Assembly (NCBI GenBank): GCA_037447655.1
Contig: JBBHKE010000264.1
Coordinates: 1 to 60,446 of the forward strand
Length of the DNA: 60,446 bases
Source of the DNA: Zygnema cylindricum
Lineage: Eukaryota > Streptophyta > Zygnematophyceae > Zygnematales > Zygnemataceae
Reading direction: 5' to 3'
The stretch's first letter is position 1; every line of letters begins with the position of its first letter. A program made the position numbers and the translations under genes. This document shows positions 21,709 through 32,099 of this stretch, piece after piece. The notes beneath the pieces were generated by a model. The model was given only the letters and a program-made list of their open reading frames with translations. It did no database searches and had not been told where the DNA came from.

Positions 21709-22574
21709 TGTTGTTCTACGACCACCGGTGCAGGTGGAGGAGCCAGCAGTAGTAGTAGAAGTAGACATGATACACTCTTAGAAGCTATCAAGAATCCTAC
21801 CAAACAGTTGTTTTCAAGTGCTCACCAATTCTTGCAAAAGCATCCAAACCTCACAAAACTATATCAGAATATAGAGTAGCATAAACACTGACAACTCCCA
21901 AAGTTTCAGCACAATTGACCGAACAACACTCAAGATATGATACTCAGATGTTTCCCAAAAATTGTCTAAAGTTTTAATACTTGGAAGTCTGGATACATAA
22001 AAAGCTCTAAGTCCTAAGTCTTATACTTTCAGTGTTCTAACGCCGATACAAGTGTAGCTGAGAGGTACGTCCAAAATCAACCCACCTACTAAGATCTACG
22101 TGTTCCTAATCGTGCCAACCCAATCTATCATCTTATAGTCAATATTACTCAGAATCTATATTAAGTGATTGTACAAATACTTGTCGGCTAAGTCACTTGT
22201 GATACTCTTATGAATCTCGTCCGTTGACTTGATTCATATCAATTGCAGCTGCGTTGTCCCGTATTAGATCACATTCACATCACCCGCGGCTGCGGTGTCC
22301 TGCAGCGAATCATATCCAAGATAGCAGCAGCTGCGTTGTCTGTACCGATCATATCCAAAGTAACCGCAGCTACGTTTGTCCTGTCTGTGTCGCAGCTTTG
22401 TTGCTGCGCTGCTCTGTCTGCATAGCAGCTGCGCTGCTCTGTCTACATAGCAGTTGCGTTGTCTTGTACTGCACTCAAGTGATGACGCTTATCCTTATGA
22501 AACTTACGCTACAAATTACTACCTTTCTGCCGTTACACTAATATACCGAGACTTAAAGCTTTCTGAAATCAACA
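21709..22574 (-). repeat. F2 LTR a (outer left)
   Basis: 866 bp; plus strand TGTTGTTCTACGACC ... GAAATCAACA. Contains eight or so GCAGCTGC-type modules (22243-22460). The U5 part encodes, on the minus strand, the Gag leader starting MSTSTTT. Confidence 0.85.
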
Positions 22575-22899
22575 GTGTATTTGTAGTCCGAAATTCGTCC
22601 AGCTAAAAATAGTTCTTCTCTAACATTAACCTTTTCAAAATCATCCTTGAGAGATTTCGAGATATCGATCGCCTTTTTCATTTTTATCCATGACATAGCC
22701 AATTCTTCTGAGATACAGAATTTTAAAAGTGACCGAGCTTGCGAATTTTTATTTGACCAAGACGGATCCGATTCCGCCAGTGAACAATCCAAAATATCCA
22801 AAAGGTTAACATTTTCGAAGTGTGTCTCCACCATATCCGCCCAATAAGCATATTTTTCCCCTCAAAAAGATAGGAATTCTTGATGACAGGCCCATAACC
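22575..22899 (-). pseudogene. truncated F2 gag between two LTRs
   Basis: The minus-strand frame begins in LTR b at 22958 (MSTSTTTTTAPPAPVVVEQQ), crosses the primer site (VMGLSSRIPIFL), then shifts frame and gives MVETHFENVNLLDILD...DISKSLKDDFEKVNVREELFLAG (to about 22575). It joins LTR a directly at TACAC|TGTTG. No polypurine tract and no pol remain, so this unit is an LTR-Gag fragment-LTR mini-structure. Confidence 0.75.
22885..22899 (-). other. F2 primer-binding site, half-tRNA type
   Basis: Minus strand GGTTATGGGCCTGTC directly after the LTR end; the first 11 bases match the initiator tRNA anticodon-arm complement. ATG at 22895-22893 is in frame with the U5 start 63 nt upstream. Confidence 0.75.
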
Positions 22900-23847
22900 T
22901 GTTGTTCTACGACCACTGGAGCAGGTGGAGCTGTAGTAGTAGTAGTAGAAGTGGACATAATTCACTTACAGAAAATTATCAAAAATCCTACCAAACAGTT
23001 GTTTTCGACAACTGACCAATTCTGACACAAATATCCAAACTGCTTCAAACTATACCGCAGTAAAGAATATTTCAAAGATTGATAACTCCCAAAGTTTCAG
23101 CCTTATTGATCCAACATACACCAAGATATGCAACTCAAAAGTTTCCCAAAAACAGTTTGCAAATTACACAGTCTGGAAGTATGGATACTTATAATGTTCT
23201 ACATCCTAAGTCTTATATTTTACACTCACTTGTCCTACTTCATAGTGCTGTACCGCTAATACAAGTGTCCTTAAGAGATACTTCCAAAGAACTAAACGTC
23301 CACTAAGGTCAAGTGCTCCTAATCACGTTAAAACTAATCTATCACTGTACACTCAATATTACCGAGAATCCTATACAGGTGATTTGTTCAAATACTTGTC
23401 GCCGGCTTAGTAACACTTGTTTGGATTCGTCCATCCGGCTGTTGTAGAGCACCTGCTAGCGAGTCACTTCTTTATCCTCTTATGGATCTCGTCCGTTGAT
23501 TTGATTCATATCAACCGCATCTGCGCAGCTCAATTTTTAATCATATTCAAATATTTGTAGCTTCATCGCAGCTGCGTTGTCCTATACCATATTAGCCGCA
23601 GCTGCGTTTTGTCTTGTTCAGTCACAGCTGTGTTGTCCGTACAGATCGTATCAAAGATTACCGCAGCTGGGCTTGTCCTGTCTACGTCGCAGCTGTGTTG
23701 TTCCATTCTATGTGTGACACGTACATGTTGGTGTCGGTACCAATCCAAAACTTGCATTGTGTTTCATACGACAACGCGTGTCCTTATAGATCTATATTTT
23801 AACCGTCCTACTAATTTGCTGAGGCTAAAAGCTTTCCAAAACCAACA
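22900..23847 (-). repeat. F2 LTR b
   Basis: 948 bp, TGTTGTTCTACGACC ... CCAAAACCAACA on the plus strand. Modules CGCAGCTGCGTT at 23570-23700. Confidence 0.85.
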
Positions 23848-23870
23848 CGGTCCTATTCCCATACAAAGTA

Positions 23871-24383
23871 TAGTGTTGTACCGCGAATACAAGTGTCCCT
23901 AAGAGATACGTCCAAATAACTAAACTTCCACTAAGGTCAAGTGCTCCTAATCACGCTAAAACTAATCTATTAGTGTACACTCAATATTACTGAGAATCCT
24001 ATACAGGTGATTTGTTCAAATACTTGTCGCCGGCTTAGTGATACTTGTCTGGATACGTCTATCCGGTTGTTGTAGAGCACCTGTTAGTGAGTCACTTATT
24101 TATCCTCTTATGGATCTCGTCCGTTGACTTGATTCATATCAACCGCATTTGCGCAGTTCAATTCTTAATCATATTCAAATATTTGTAGCTTCGTCGCAGC
24201 TGCGTTGTCCTATACCATATTAGCTGCAGCTGCGTTTTGTCTTGTTGCGTCACAGCTGTGTTGTCCGTACAGATCGTATCAAAGATTACCGCAGCTGGGC
24301 TTGTCCCGCTTGCGTCGCAGCTGTGTTGTTCCATTCTATGTGTGACACGTACATGTTGGTGTCGGTACCAATCCAAAACCTGC
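23871..24383 (-). repeat. F2 LTR c, partial duplicate of LTR b
   Basis: Matches 23243-23755 at an offset of 628 bp over its whole length with few changes, but lacks both LTR ends. A recent local duplication or recombination product. Confidence 0.8.
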
Positions 24384-25010
24384 ACTCTGTAAGTCTCGGT
24401 CTGCCTACTCACGACTACCTACTATTAAACCCTAGTCCAATAGGAACACTATAAAGTACAAGAAGGTACAATGGGCGATGTACTTATTGTACAACTATTG
24501 TACGACAAGGTCTACAACGTGACACCTGTCATATCGGAAGCCATGGTTCCTCCTCCCATCTTCTCCGGTATCAAATAATGTGGCGCCACGTTGCACCGCG
24601 TGACGCTATATCCGTATGCCGCCGAAAAGCTCACTTCGCGTGGCGGCTATAATGCCGGCCGTCCGATCAAAACATATTTTACACGGTTCAGATTCGCGTA
24701 CACGTAGAAATTGCTCATTTTGGTTAGTCTGCTGTTAATTAGCTGTTTCGTAAATGTTTAAATATTTATGAAACCTGTCACGTGTATCGTTTCGTAACGC
24801 CTTAATGGTTAAGGCGTTAGGCTATGAAGAATCTAGAGGTCACAGGTTCAAATCTAGAACCATGCATCATTTTAGCCAAAATACCCTTAACTACAAAAAC
24901 TGCCACTTTCTAAATATGGCGGCAGCCATGGCGCGCCTTTGATCCTTACTCTCTTTCTTTCAAACAAAACTAAAATAGGGAAGTGAACTATTAATTACCT
25001 CTTTTCAACA
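24381..25010 (-). repeat. short F1-like LTR
   Basis: The plus-strand right end CTCTTTTCAACA gives an LTR start TGTTGAAAAG on the minus strand. The segment has GTACAATGGGCGATGTAC-type repeats and a tRNA-like unit like F1 LTRs but is only about 630 bp. It interrupts the F2 RNase H region. Its left end (near TGCACTCTG) is uncertain and no TSD is seen. Confidence 0.55.
24797..24873 (+). ncRNA. tRNA-like Pol III unit in short F1-like LTR
   Basis: TAATGGTTAAGGCGTTAGG (A-box region, 24803-24821), GGTTCAAATCT (B box, 24845-24855), TTTT (24870-24873). Antisense to the LTR, as in all F1 copies. Confidence 0.45.
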
Positions 25011-25017
25011 ATTTCAC

Positions 25018-25200
25018 CATAGCTTGCATCAGTCATTGTTTGCAGCTTCACTTCTCCAGCCCCTAGTGTGAGTTTGAGGTCTTTGGTTCTTGCCAAGTAT
25101 CTTAAAACTCTTCTAACTGCATCACGGTCAGATTTCTTCGGATTCTCTAGACTTCAGCTCAGTACCCCAACTGCTGCAACAATATCCGGACGGGTACGGT
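25018..25200 (-). pseudogene. F2 RNase H, N-terminal part only
   Basis: Minus strand LGAGEVKLQTMTDASYGEI and RYLARTKDLKLT, then cut at 25010 by the F1-like LTR. The rest of RNase H and the polypurine tract are not found on the other side, so sequence was lost as well as interrupted. Confidence 0.75.
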
Positions 25201-26080
25201 TTATGAAATATATTAAACTTCCCACTTTCTGTCTGTAAGATATCAATGTCATAGGATCATCCTCCCCTAACTCAAAAATTTCACTGACAATAACACCCGG
25301 TTCTCTTTCTTCCCCTTGTAACTTATGTCGAAACTCCATTGGTGTTAAACATCCTTTTGCTCCCCGCATTTCATATACATCTAACATGTTTCCAATAGCC
25401 TCCTTTTTAGTCAATTTTATTAATATGTTTTTCATGTCCCTCTCAACCTGAATACCGAAAATATATTTTCCCTCACTGAAGTTTTTCATCTCGAACCGTG
25501 ATTTTAAAGCATTTTTTATTTTGTTAATTTCATCCATTGATTTGCTAACTAATAGTAAATCGTCTACGTATACCGCTATATACATTATTCCATCCTCACC
25601 CTTTAAAACATAGACAAAGTGACAAAACTTATCCTTTTAAATCCTATGCCAGTTAAGAATTCATCAAGTTTTAGATTCACTTGCCTCGCGGCCTGTTTTA
25701 GGCCGTACAAAGATTTTAGCAGTTTGCATACTAAGTGTTCTTTTCCTGGTTCTGCATACATTTCAAGCTGCTGCATGTAAATGGTCTCTTCTAGTTCTCC
25801 ATGCAAAAAGGCCGTCTTTACATCCATCTGATGAATTTCCATATCTTCTATAGCAGCTAGGGACAGCAAAATCCTAACTGTCGGAAATCTTTCAACCGAA
25901 GAAAATGTTTCTTCAAAATCGATTCCTTCTTTTTGATTATAACCTTTTGCCACAAGTCTGGCCTTATATCGTTCAATGGTGTTTTTCGGGATTTAACTTC
26001 ACCATTAATACCCATTTGCTGTCGATCCCCTTTCGGTCTGGAGGATGTTCCACAAGCTCCCATGTTTGGGCCTCCATGAT
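25154..26080 (-). pseudogene. F2 reverse transcriptase
   Basis: ORFs 25603-25953 (VAKGYNQKEGIDFEETF, MDVKTAFLHGELEETIYMQQLEMY, LYGLKQAARQVNLKLDEF) and 25154-25585 (MYIAVYVDDLLLVSKSMDEINKI, intact YVDD, GIQVERDMKNI, PDIVAAVGVLS) are divided by a frameshift near 25600. W-to-V in RQWN and a frameshift near 25985 are further damage. Confidence 0.85.
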
Positions 26081-26099
26081 CGACTTCATCTCGTCGTTT

Positions 26100-26420
26100 A
26101 CTGCCTCGATCCAGTGATTCCTTTTTGGTGATGAGAAGGCCTCTTGGATGGTTAAGGGCTACCCTGAGGTTGTCGAGTTGGCAAAGTGAGAGCTTGCTTG
26201 CAAGCGGCTGCTGGATCTTCTTCCCCTTGGAAATTCTGAGGCTGAGATCGTCGGATGCCGCGCATTGCGCTGATTGCGCTGGATGCGATCCGGGTGTGGC
26301 TGATTGCGCTTGTTGCGATCCGGGTGTGGCTGATTGCGCTGGTTGCTATCCGTGTGTATTGAGTGCTGGTGGTCTTGTTGGAACTGAACTGGATGAGTAA
26401 TTCGGAGAGAGTCCTACTAT
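26100..26420 (-). pseudogene. F2 INT-RT linker with 30-bp tandem repeat
   Basis: Spacer between integrase and RT. At 26262-26352 a 30-bp unit (plus strand GGGTGTGGCTGATTGCGCTG...) is present about three times; in one minus-strand frame it encodes QSATPGSQQA repeats. E3 keeps a single similar stretch at 10100-10150, so copy number varies between F2 elements. Confidence 0.6.
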
Positions 26421-27842
26421 GGAGTCATTACTGAAGAATGTTGCACCTGCGGGACAATTTCTTGCATGCAATCTAAGATGACACTCCTGTACTTTTTGCT
26501 GCATTTGCTGCTCTGTCATTTGAAATAAATCTATCGAGTCTAGTTCATCTTTGAGAATGATATTTCTTGGTACAACTATTTTCTGCCTCTCAAATACAAA
26601 GACACTGTAACCTTTAGAGTGATCATCATATCCTAACAAAATACCTGGTAATCCCTTCAGTTCCATTTTCCATCTGTCCGTAGACGTATCCAAGATAAAG
26701 CATTGACTACCAAAGACTTTGAAATGGCTATCATCTGGTTTGCTACCTGTCTAGATCTCGTAAGGAGTAGTGTCTACCGATCTGGATGCTATCCTATTCT
26801 TAATATAAACTGCACAATTTAGAGCCTCAACCCAGAATTTCGGATCCACATTTTTATCTGCGAGCATCGACCTAGAGCTCTCCGTGAGAGTTCTATTTAG
26901 TCTTTTCGACACCCCATTTTGTTCCAGTGAATATGGAACAGTCAACAGATGACTTATACCTTCCTCGAGTAAAAAGGTTTCAAATTCTTTCGACGTATAT
27001 TCACCACCATTGTCCGATCTTAGCTGCAAAATAGGTGAATTATGAAGTTTTTCAACCCATGTTTTATAGTGTTTGAAGTTACCAAACACTTCACTCTTCT
27101 CCTTCATGAAGTAAACTTTTGTAAACCTGGAGAAATCATTTGTGAAGGTGACCATATGCTTCATCCCCTCGGCAGAAGGAACCTTCGCAGGACCAAAAAC
27201 ATCCGAATGAATTTGTTGTAAAAGTTTTGTTGCCCGATGCTCAGACTCCTTAGGAAATGGCAGTCTGTGGATTTTGCCTAAAGCGCAACCATCACATTTT
27301 TTGACCGGCTGATTTGTGATTGATATACCCTCTATTTTGCCAGCAAAGACCATTTTTCTCAAACTATCATAGTTTACATGGCCTAATATTTTATGCCACA
27401 ACTCAACAGAGTGCAAAACACCGGAGTACATAACTTCATTCTCCTTGGTATTAGCCATATCCATACGGTACATCTTGCTACTATCTCTAGTACCTGTAAC
27501 CGCAACCTTGCCATTTTTTTTAACAACCTGCCGACCATTTTTCAAATTAACCTCAAAGCCTTTACTCTCTACCAACGACGTAGAAAACAAATTTTTCTTA
27601 AAGTCAGGCACAAATAAGACATTGTGAAGGGTTCTTTCAATTGCTTTTCCTTCTACATCAACTAGCAAGGACACATCACCCATAGCACGAGTCTGGACAC
27701 TCATTCCACAAGCATAATAAATATTTTTCTCCGGCGTTACATTCAGTTTTTTGAAGATGGCCTTGTTCCAGCACATGTGGGCTGACGCTCCTGTATCCAT
27801 TATCCATCCAGGGTCCTTTTTGCCCTCCATTGTTGTCGCCAT
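26346..27842 (-). pseudogene. F2 protease-integrase, nearly intact
   Basis: The 363-codon frame 26751-27842 begins with MATTMEGKKDPGWIMDTGASAHMC (intact D-T-G protease triad), continues through DVSLLVDVEGKAIERT and VLFVPDFKKNLFSTSLV, then integrase: HKILGHVNYDSL ... CDGCALGKIHRLPF (HHCC), HSDVFGPAKV, RSDNGGEYTSKEF and SLEQNGVSKRLNRT (Asp-Asp-Glu present). A TAG at 26750 interrupts RSVDTTPYEI-TGSKPDDSHFKVFG; 26346-26693 holds the C-terminal ILLGYDDHSKGYSVFVFE part. The integrase catalytic core is the best preserved in the F2 set. Confidence 0.9.
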
Positions 27843-27884
27843 AGCGAATAGATCCGTATCGTCCTCCTTAGAGAATGTCAGAAT

Positions 27885-28797
27885 CTAGTCCTCGAGTGAT
27901 GAAGAAGCTGAAAACAGTGCATTTCCACGAGATGTAGGCCCCGTGAAGCTTTTGTAAAGTTGACTTTGTTGCCATCTCGGCCTGTATAAACCTGTATCGT
28001 TAGCTTTTTTAAGCTTAGGACAGAATTTGTATCCATGACCTCTCTCACTAAAATAAAAGCATGCATTGTTTGATTGTCTATTTCTACCTTGATTAAACTG
28101 TCTGAACTGATTAAATTGATTCCTTTGCTGATTAAACTGTCCTTTTCTCTCAAAGTCTGAATTAAAAGCCTCTACTTGCTCAACATTGAGAATATTAGAC
28201 GTAGCTTCCTCTTCTAGTAAAATATTGATGGCTAACTGCAATGTCCAGCTAGCTTTATCTTTTTGTTTGAGCATGTCAGATGCTCCTTTCATATTACGAG
28301 GGAGACCCCTCATGAGCAAAGTTGCCTGTTGAAACAGAGGAAACACACCACCTACACAAGCATGTGCATCTACAAGAATGCGAAATTTGTTAGAATATTC
28401 AGCCATTGTACCGCTAGTGTACTAATAGTCCCAAATTTTTCCAGCCAATAGAAGCTCTTTTGACATTAGCCTTTTCATAATCACTTTTAAGGGATTTCTA
28501 GATATCAATTGCTTTTTTTCATTTTTATCCGAGACATAGCTAAGTCCTTAGATATACAAAATTTTAGAATAGAACGAGCGTGTGTATTTTTCTTAGACCA
28601 TGACGGATCAGATTCATCCATCGAACCATCAAATATATCCAAAAGATTGACATTCTCAAAATGTGTCTCCACCATATCCTTCAGTAAACCTACTTTTCCC
28701 AAAAAAAGATAGGAATTCTTGAAGACAAGCCCATAACCTGTTTTTCTACAACCAGCGGTGAAGGTGGAGGAGCAGCAGTAGTAGTAGAAGTAGACAT
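27885..28797 (-). pseudogene. F2 gag
   Basis: Starts on the minus strand at 28797 in U5 (MSTSTTTAAPPPSPLVVEKQ), reads through the primer site (VMGL), and continues with KDMVETHFENVNLLDIFDGSMDESDPSW. Breaks follow near 28505 and 28420; then MAEYSNKFRILVDAHACVGG (27885-28406) runs to a knuckle CFYFSERGHGYKFC in which the second Cys is Phe. QFNQQRNQFNQFRQFNQGRN is a Gln/Asn-rich RNA-binding stretch. Confidence 0.8.
28724..28738 (-). other. F2 primer-binding site, half-tRNA type
   Basis: Minus strand GGTTATGGGCTTGTC beside the LTR end; ten bases match the tRNA arm. ATG at 28734 is exactly 21 codons downstream of the U5 start. Confidence 0.7.
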
Positions 28798-29503
28798 GAT
28801 ACACTCTCAGAAGCTATCAAGAATCCAACCAAACAGTTGTTTTCAAGTGCTCACCAATTCTTGCAAAAACATTCAAACCTCACAAAACTATATCAGAATA
28901 TAGAGTAGCATAAACAATGACAACTCCCAAAGTTTCAGTATAATTGACCCGACAACACTCAAGATATAATACTCAAAAGTTTCCCAAAAGCTATCTGCAG
29001 TTTTACTACTTGGAAGTCTAGATACATAAAAAGGTCTAAGTCTTAAGTCTTATACTTTCCGTGTTCTATCGCCTATACAAGTGTACCTGAAAGGTTCGTC
29101 CAAAATCAGCCCACCTACTGAGATCTATGTGTTCCTAATCGTGCCAACCCAATCTATCATCGTACAGTCTATATTACTAAGAATCTATATTAAGTGATTG
29201 TACAACTACTTATTGACTAAGTCACTTGTGATACCCTTATGAATCTCGTCCGTTGACTTGATTCATATCAATCGCAGCTTCGTTGTCCCGTATTGGATCA
29301 CATTCACATCACCTGCGGCTGCGAAGTCTCGCACCGAATCATATCCAAGATAGCAGCAGCTGCGTTGTCTGTACGAATCATATCCAAAGTAGCCGCAGCT
29401 GCGTTTGTCATGTGTATGTCGCAGCTTTGCTGCTACGCTATTTTGTCTGCAAGGCAGCTACGCTGCTGCGCTGCTCTGTCAGCATAGCAGCTGCGCTGCT
29501 CTG
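28739..29503 (-). repeat. F2 LTR d, left part
   Basis: U5 and most of U3 of the right-hand F2 LTR. Broken at 29503, inside the GCAGCTGCGCTGCTCTG module region, by E5; it resumes at 35881. Confidence 0.85.
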
Positions 29504-30518
29504 TGCAATTCTGTGTCCTCCATTGGACTATAGAATACAGGAAGCCTCTAGATAATATTTAACTAACCCACTTTAAGCCACGACCACTGCTGCCCAAGTA
29601 GGCAAACTAACAATTTGAGTGCACGCTTGTGCAGCCTGGACTCCCCTGAGTCCGTGGCAAAAAGAATCACTGAAAACGGCCAACTAGCCGATCAGTTATG
29701 AGCCACTAAAAATGCCAATTTCTACAAACTCTCAAAGGGAGAGGTGACTACCTACCAAAATTTTCTAAGTCATGATTCCTTCTAATAACTTCTATCTACT
29801 GAAGTATGGACGAATCAAATTATTGTACCGTACCAAAAAGTACTGCTGCCGGTGTACCTTTTGTACGGCCTATGTACGACAAGGCTATTAAGTGGACGCG
29901 TGTGCGCTTTTTACTTGTCCGTACATTCCTCGGAATTCCTATGACCGAATGTCATCTCTCCACGTGGCTCCAGGTCATGCCACGTCACAAAACGCCAAGG
30001 TGACCACTACGGGATTTCGGCGATGACGTGCGCCGTCGGATTCGTAATGAGACGTAATCTTAACCGTTATAATTACATGCGAGATATTTGTTTCGCTGTC
30101 AAACAAATGCGAGGTATTCATTCTGAAATGATGTCGTACTAAACCTGTATCTATGCACGCCGTATCTAGTTTTAGTTAAATGGATTTCTTACTTCCTAAA
30201 TGTATATATATCTATCATACTCTATAGCACTTAGTATCGGTCCTAGTCTAGTAGGATAAAGCTGACCGCTATCGGTCAACTTGACGAACCGCAGGTTCCG
30301 GGTTCAAATCCCGGGTCCGTTATGACTATTTTTAGTAAACTAAAAATAACTGCCTGTTGAACTAAGGCAGCCATGGATCAACCACCTTCTCTATCCTTCA
30401 ATGACTATAACAAGTATGGGGGCTAGAGAAAGGAGGTCGAGGCAGGCTGTCTGTCCTTTTTCTTTTTCCTAACATATTTAAACCTAGAAAATAATATAGA
30501 AATCTATGAATTTCAACA
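29504..30518 (-). repeat. E5 3' LTR (F1)
   Basis: Plus strand TGCAATTCTGTG ... GAATTTCAACA. Its U5 end keeps an in-frame ATGGAGGACACAGAATTGCA gag start on the minus strand. Confidence 0.9.
30236..30333 (+). ncRNA. antisense tRNA-like Pol III unit, reference copy (E5 3' LTR)
   Basis: A box TAGTCTAGTAGG (30244-30255) fits TRGCNNAGYNGG at 11 of 12 positions. The T arm is CCGGG-TTCAAAT-CCCGG (30298-30314), a perfect 5-bp stem with a 7-nt loop, containing B box GGTTCAAATCC (30301-30311). The 7 nt after it can pair 5 of 7 with 30236-30242 as an acceptor stem. T5 follows at 30329-30333. The anticodon arm is a TGACCG/CGGTCA hairpin with only four loop bases, so it is tRNA-like and not a usable tRNA. 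Confidence 0.6.
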
Positions 30519-30531
30519 CTCCCCTTATTTT
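30519..30531 (-). other. E5 polypurine tract
   Basis: Minus strand AAAATAAGGGGAG beside the 3' LTR. Confidence 0.85.
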
Positions 30532-30539
30532 CTAGTCTA

Positions 30540-31426
30540 ATTTTAATTTTTCTTTTAACCCGCATTTCTTCCGACAATATTTTTTCCTGACAATATTTTA
30601 ATTTAGGAGAGGGCACATGTTTGGTCATCATGTCAGCCACCATTTCTTCATCAGGTCTATACACAAGATTTAAAATTTTATTTTCAACTTTTTCTCTTAC
30701 GAAGCTTAATCTTATGTCCATATGTTTTGCTTTGAAATGGTGTTTTGGATTGGCTGCGATTGCGATTGCAGCTTGATTAAAGCAAAAGATTTCATGCACT
30801 CCCTCCTTCATATATCCCAGTTCTTGCAACAATGACTTCACCCACATTAGTTCTTTTATAGCAGAACAAGACGCCATATACTCAGCCTCCATAGTAGACT
30901 GAGCAACCACCTTTTGTTGCTTACTACTCCAACAGCAAGCTCCTTCCCCCACATACAAAAAATATCCAGAAGTGCATCTTCTCATAGGTGCATCCCCATA
31001 ACTGGCATCACTCCAAGTGGTGATATCAGTGTGCTCCCCTCCCAAATGCAACCATAATTCTCTGGTTCCAACCAGATATCTCATGACTCCTCTGGCTGCC
31101 TCCCAGTCTCTCTTCCTAGGATCATTAAGACTCCTACTGAGTACTCCCACTGCTCCCGCTATGTTCGGCCTGGTACAGTTCATAAAATAAATTAAACTTC
31201 CTACGACCTGTCTATAAGGGATAGACTTCATAAACTCTCTCTCCTCTGGACTCATCTGATCATCTAAGATCATCACTCCTCCTTCTACAGTCCCATCACT
31301 TACTTTCTTCAAGTCCATGGGAGTGGTACAACTGTTAGCATTTTCCATCTGGAAATTCTCAAGCATATTACCTATTGCTTCTTTCTGAGTAAGTCTGATA
31401 ATCTTCTTCCCCCTATCTCTCTCCAT
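30540..31426 (-). pseudogene. E5 RT C-terminal part and RNase H
   Basis: ORF 30398-31426: MERDRGKKIIRLTQKEAIGNMLENFQM, LIYFMNCTRPNIAGAVGVLSRSL, TTWSDASYGDAPMRRCTSGYFLYVGEGACCWSSKQ, STMEAEYMAS, FNQAAIAIAANPKHHFKAKHMDIRLSFVREKVENKI, DEEMVADMMTKHVPSPKLKYC. RNase H is open from end to end, but DNQAA is FNQAA and CDN is CFN, which replaces a conserved Asp. The frame continues into the LTR, where translation has no meaning. Confidence 0.85.
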
Positions 31427-31980
31427 TTGATCCCCAAAATATATTTTGCCTCCCCTAAATCCTTCATATCAAATCTGCCCCTAAGATCTTTCTTTAGCCT
31501 ATTGATATTCTCCAAAGACTTACTTACCACAAGCAGATCATCCACATAAATTGCAATAAAAATGACACCATTCTCATCTTCAAACATATAGATAGAATGG
31601 TCAGAGCTGATCCAGATGTATCCTAGATCGGTGAGAAACTCATCTAGTTTCTTATTCCACTGTCGGGGAACCTGTTTCAGTCCATATAAGGACTTTATGA
31701 GCCTGCAGACTTTGCTCTCTTCTCCTTCTTCCACAAACCCCTCGGGTTGCCTCATAAAAATTTCTTCCTCTAACTCACCATTAAGAAAAACAGTCTTAAT
31801 GTCCATTTGGTGTATTTCCATGTCTTCCGCTGTGGCCAGACTGAGGAGAATCCTTACTGATGGGAACCGAACAACTGGAGCAAAGGTCTCCTCATAGGCA
31901 ATCCCCTCTTTTTGGGTGAACCCCTTCGCTACCAATCGAGCCTTATACCTCTCAATTGTATTATCTTGGTTCAGTTTTAG
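31372..31980 (-). pseudogene. E5 reverse transcriptase core
   Basis: VAKGFTQKEGIAYEETFAPVVRFPSVRILLSL, MDIKTVFLNGELEEEIFMRQPEGFVEEG, LYGLKQVPRQWNKKLDEFLTDLGYIWISSDHSIYMF, IFIAIYVDDLLVVSKS. YVDD is intact. A one-base loss near 31430 shifts the frame from YILGIK into the next ORF. Confidence 0.9.
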
Positions 31981-32099
31981 TTTAAATACCCATTTACATC
32001 TAATAGGTTTTCTGTCTAGAGGGCAATCCGCTAGTTCCTAAGTATTTGCTTCCATGATAGAAGCCATCTCATCATTTATGGCTCTAATCTATCTTTCTT

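Noticed and set aside
21091-21879. 262-codon His/Ser/Ile-rich open frame and two overlapping frames
   Set aside because: All three frames across the CAT satellite are open because the repeat has few stop codons; the right part lies in an F2 LTR. No protein family fits.
30236-30333. Functional tRNA gene
   Set aside because: A box, B box and T arm fit, but the anticodon arm has a four-base loop and the acceptor stem has two mismatches; copies in other LTRs are more decayed. Kept as tRNA-like only.
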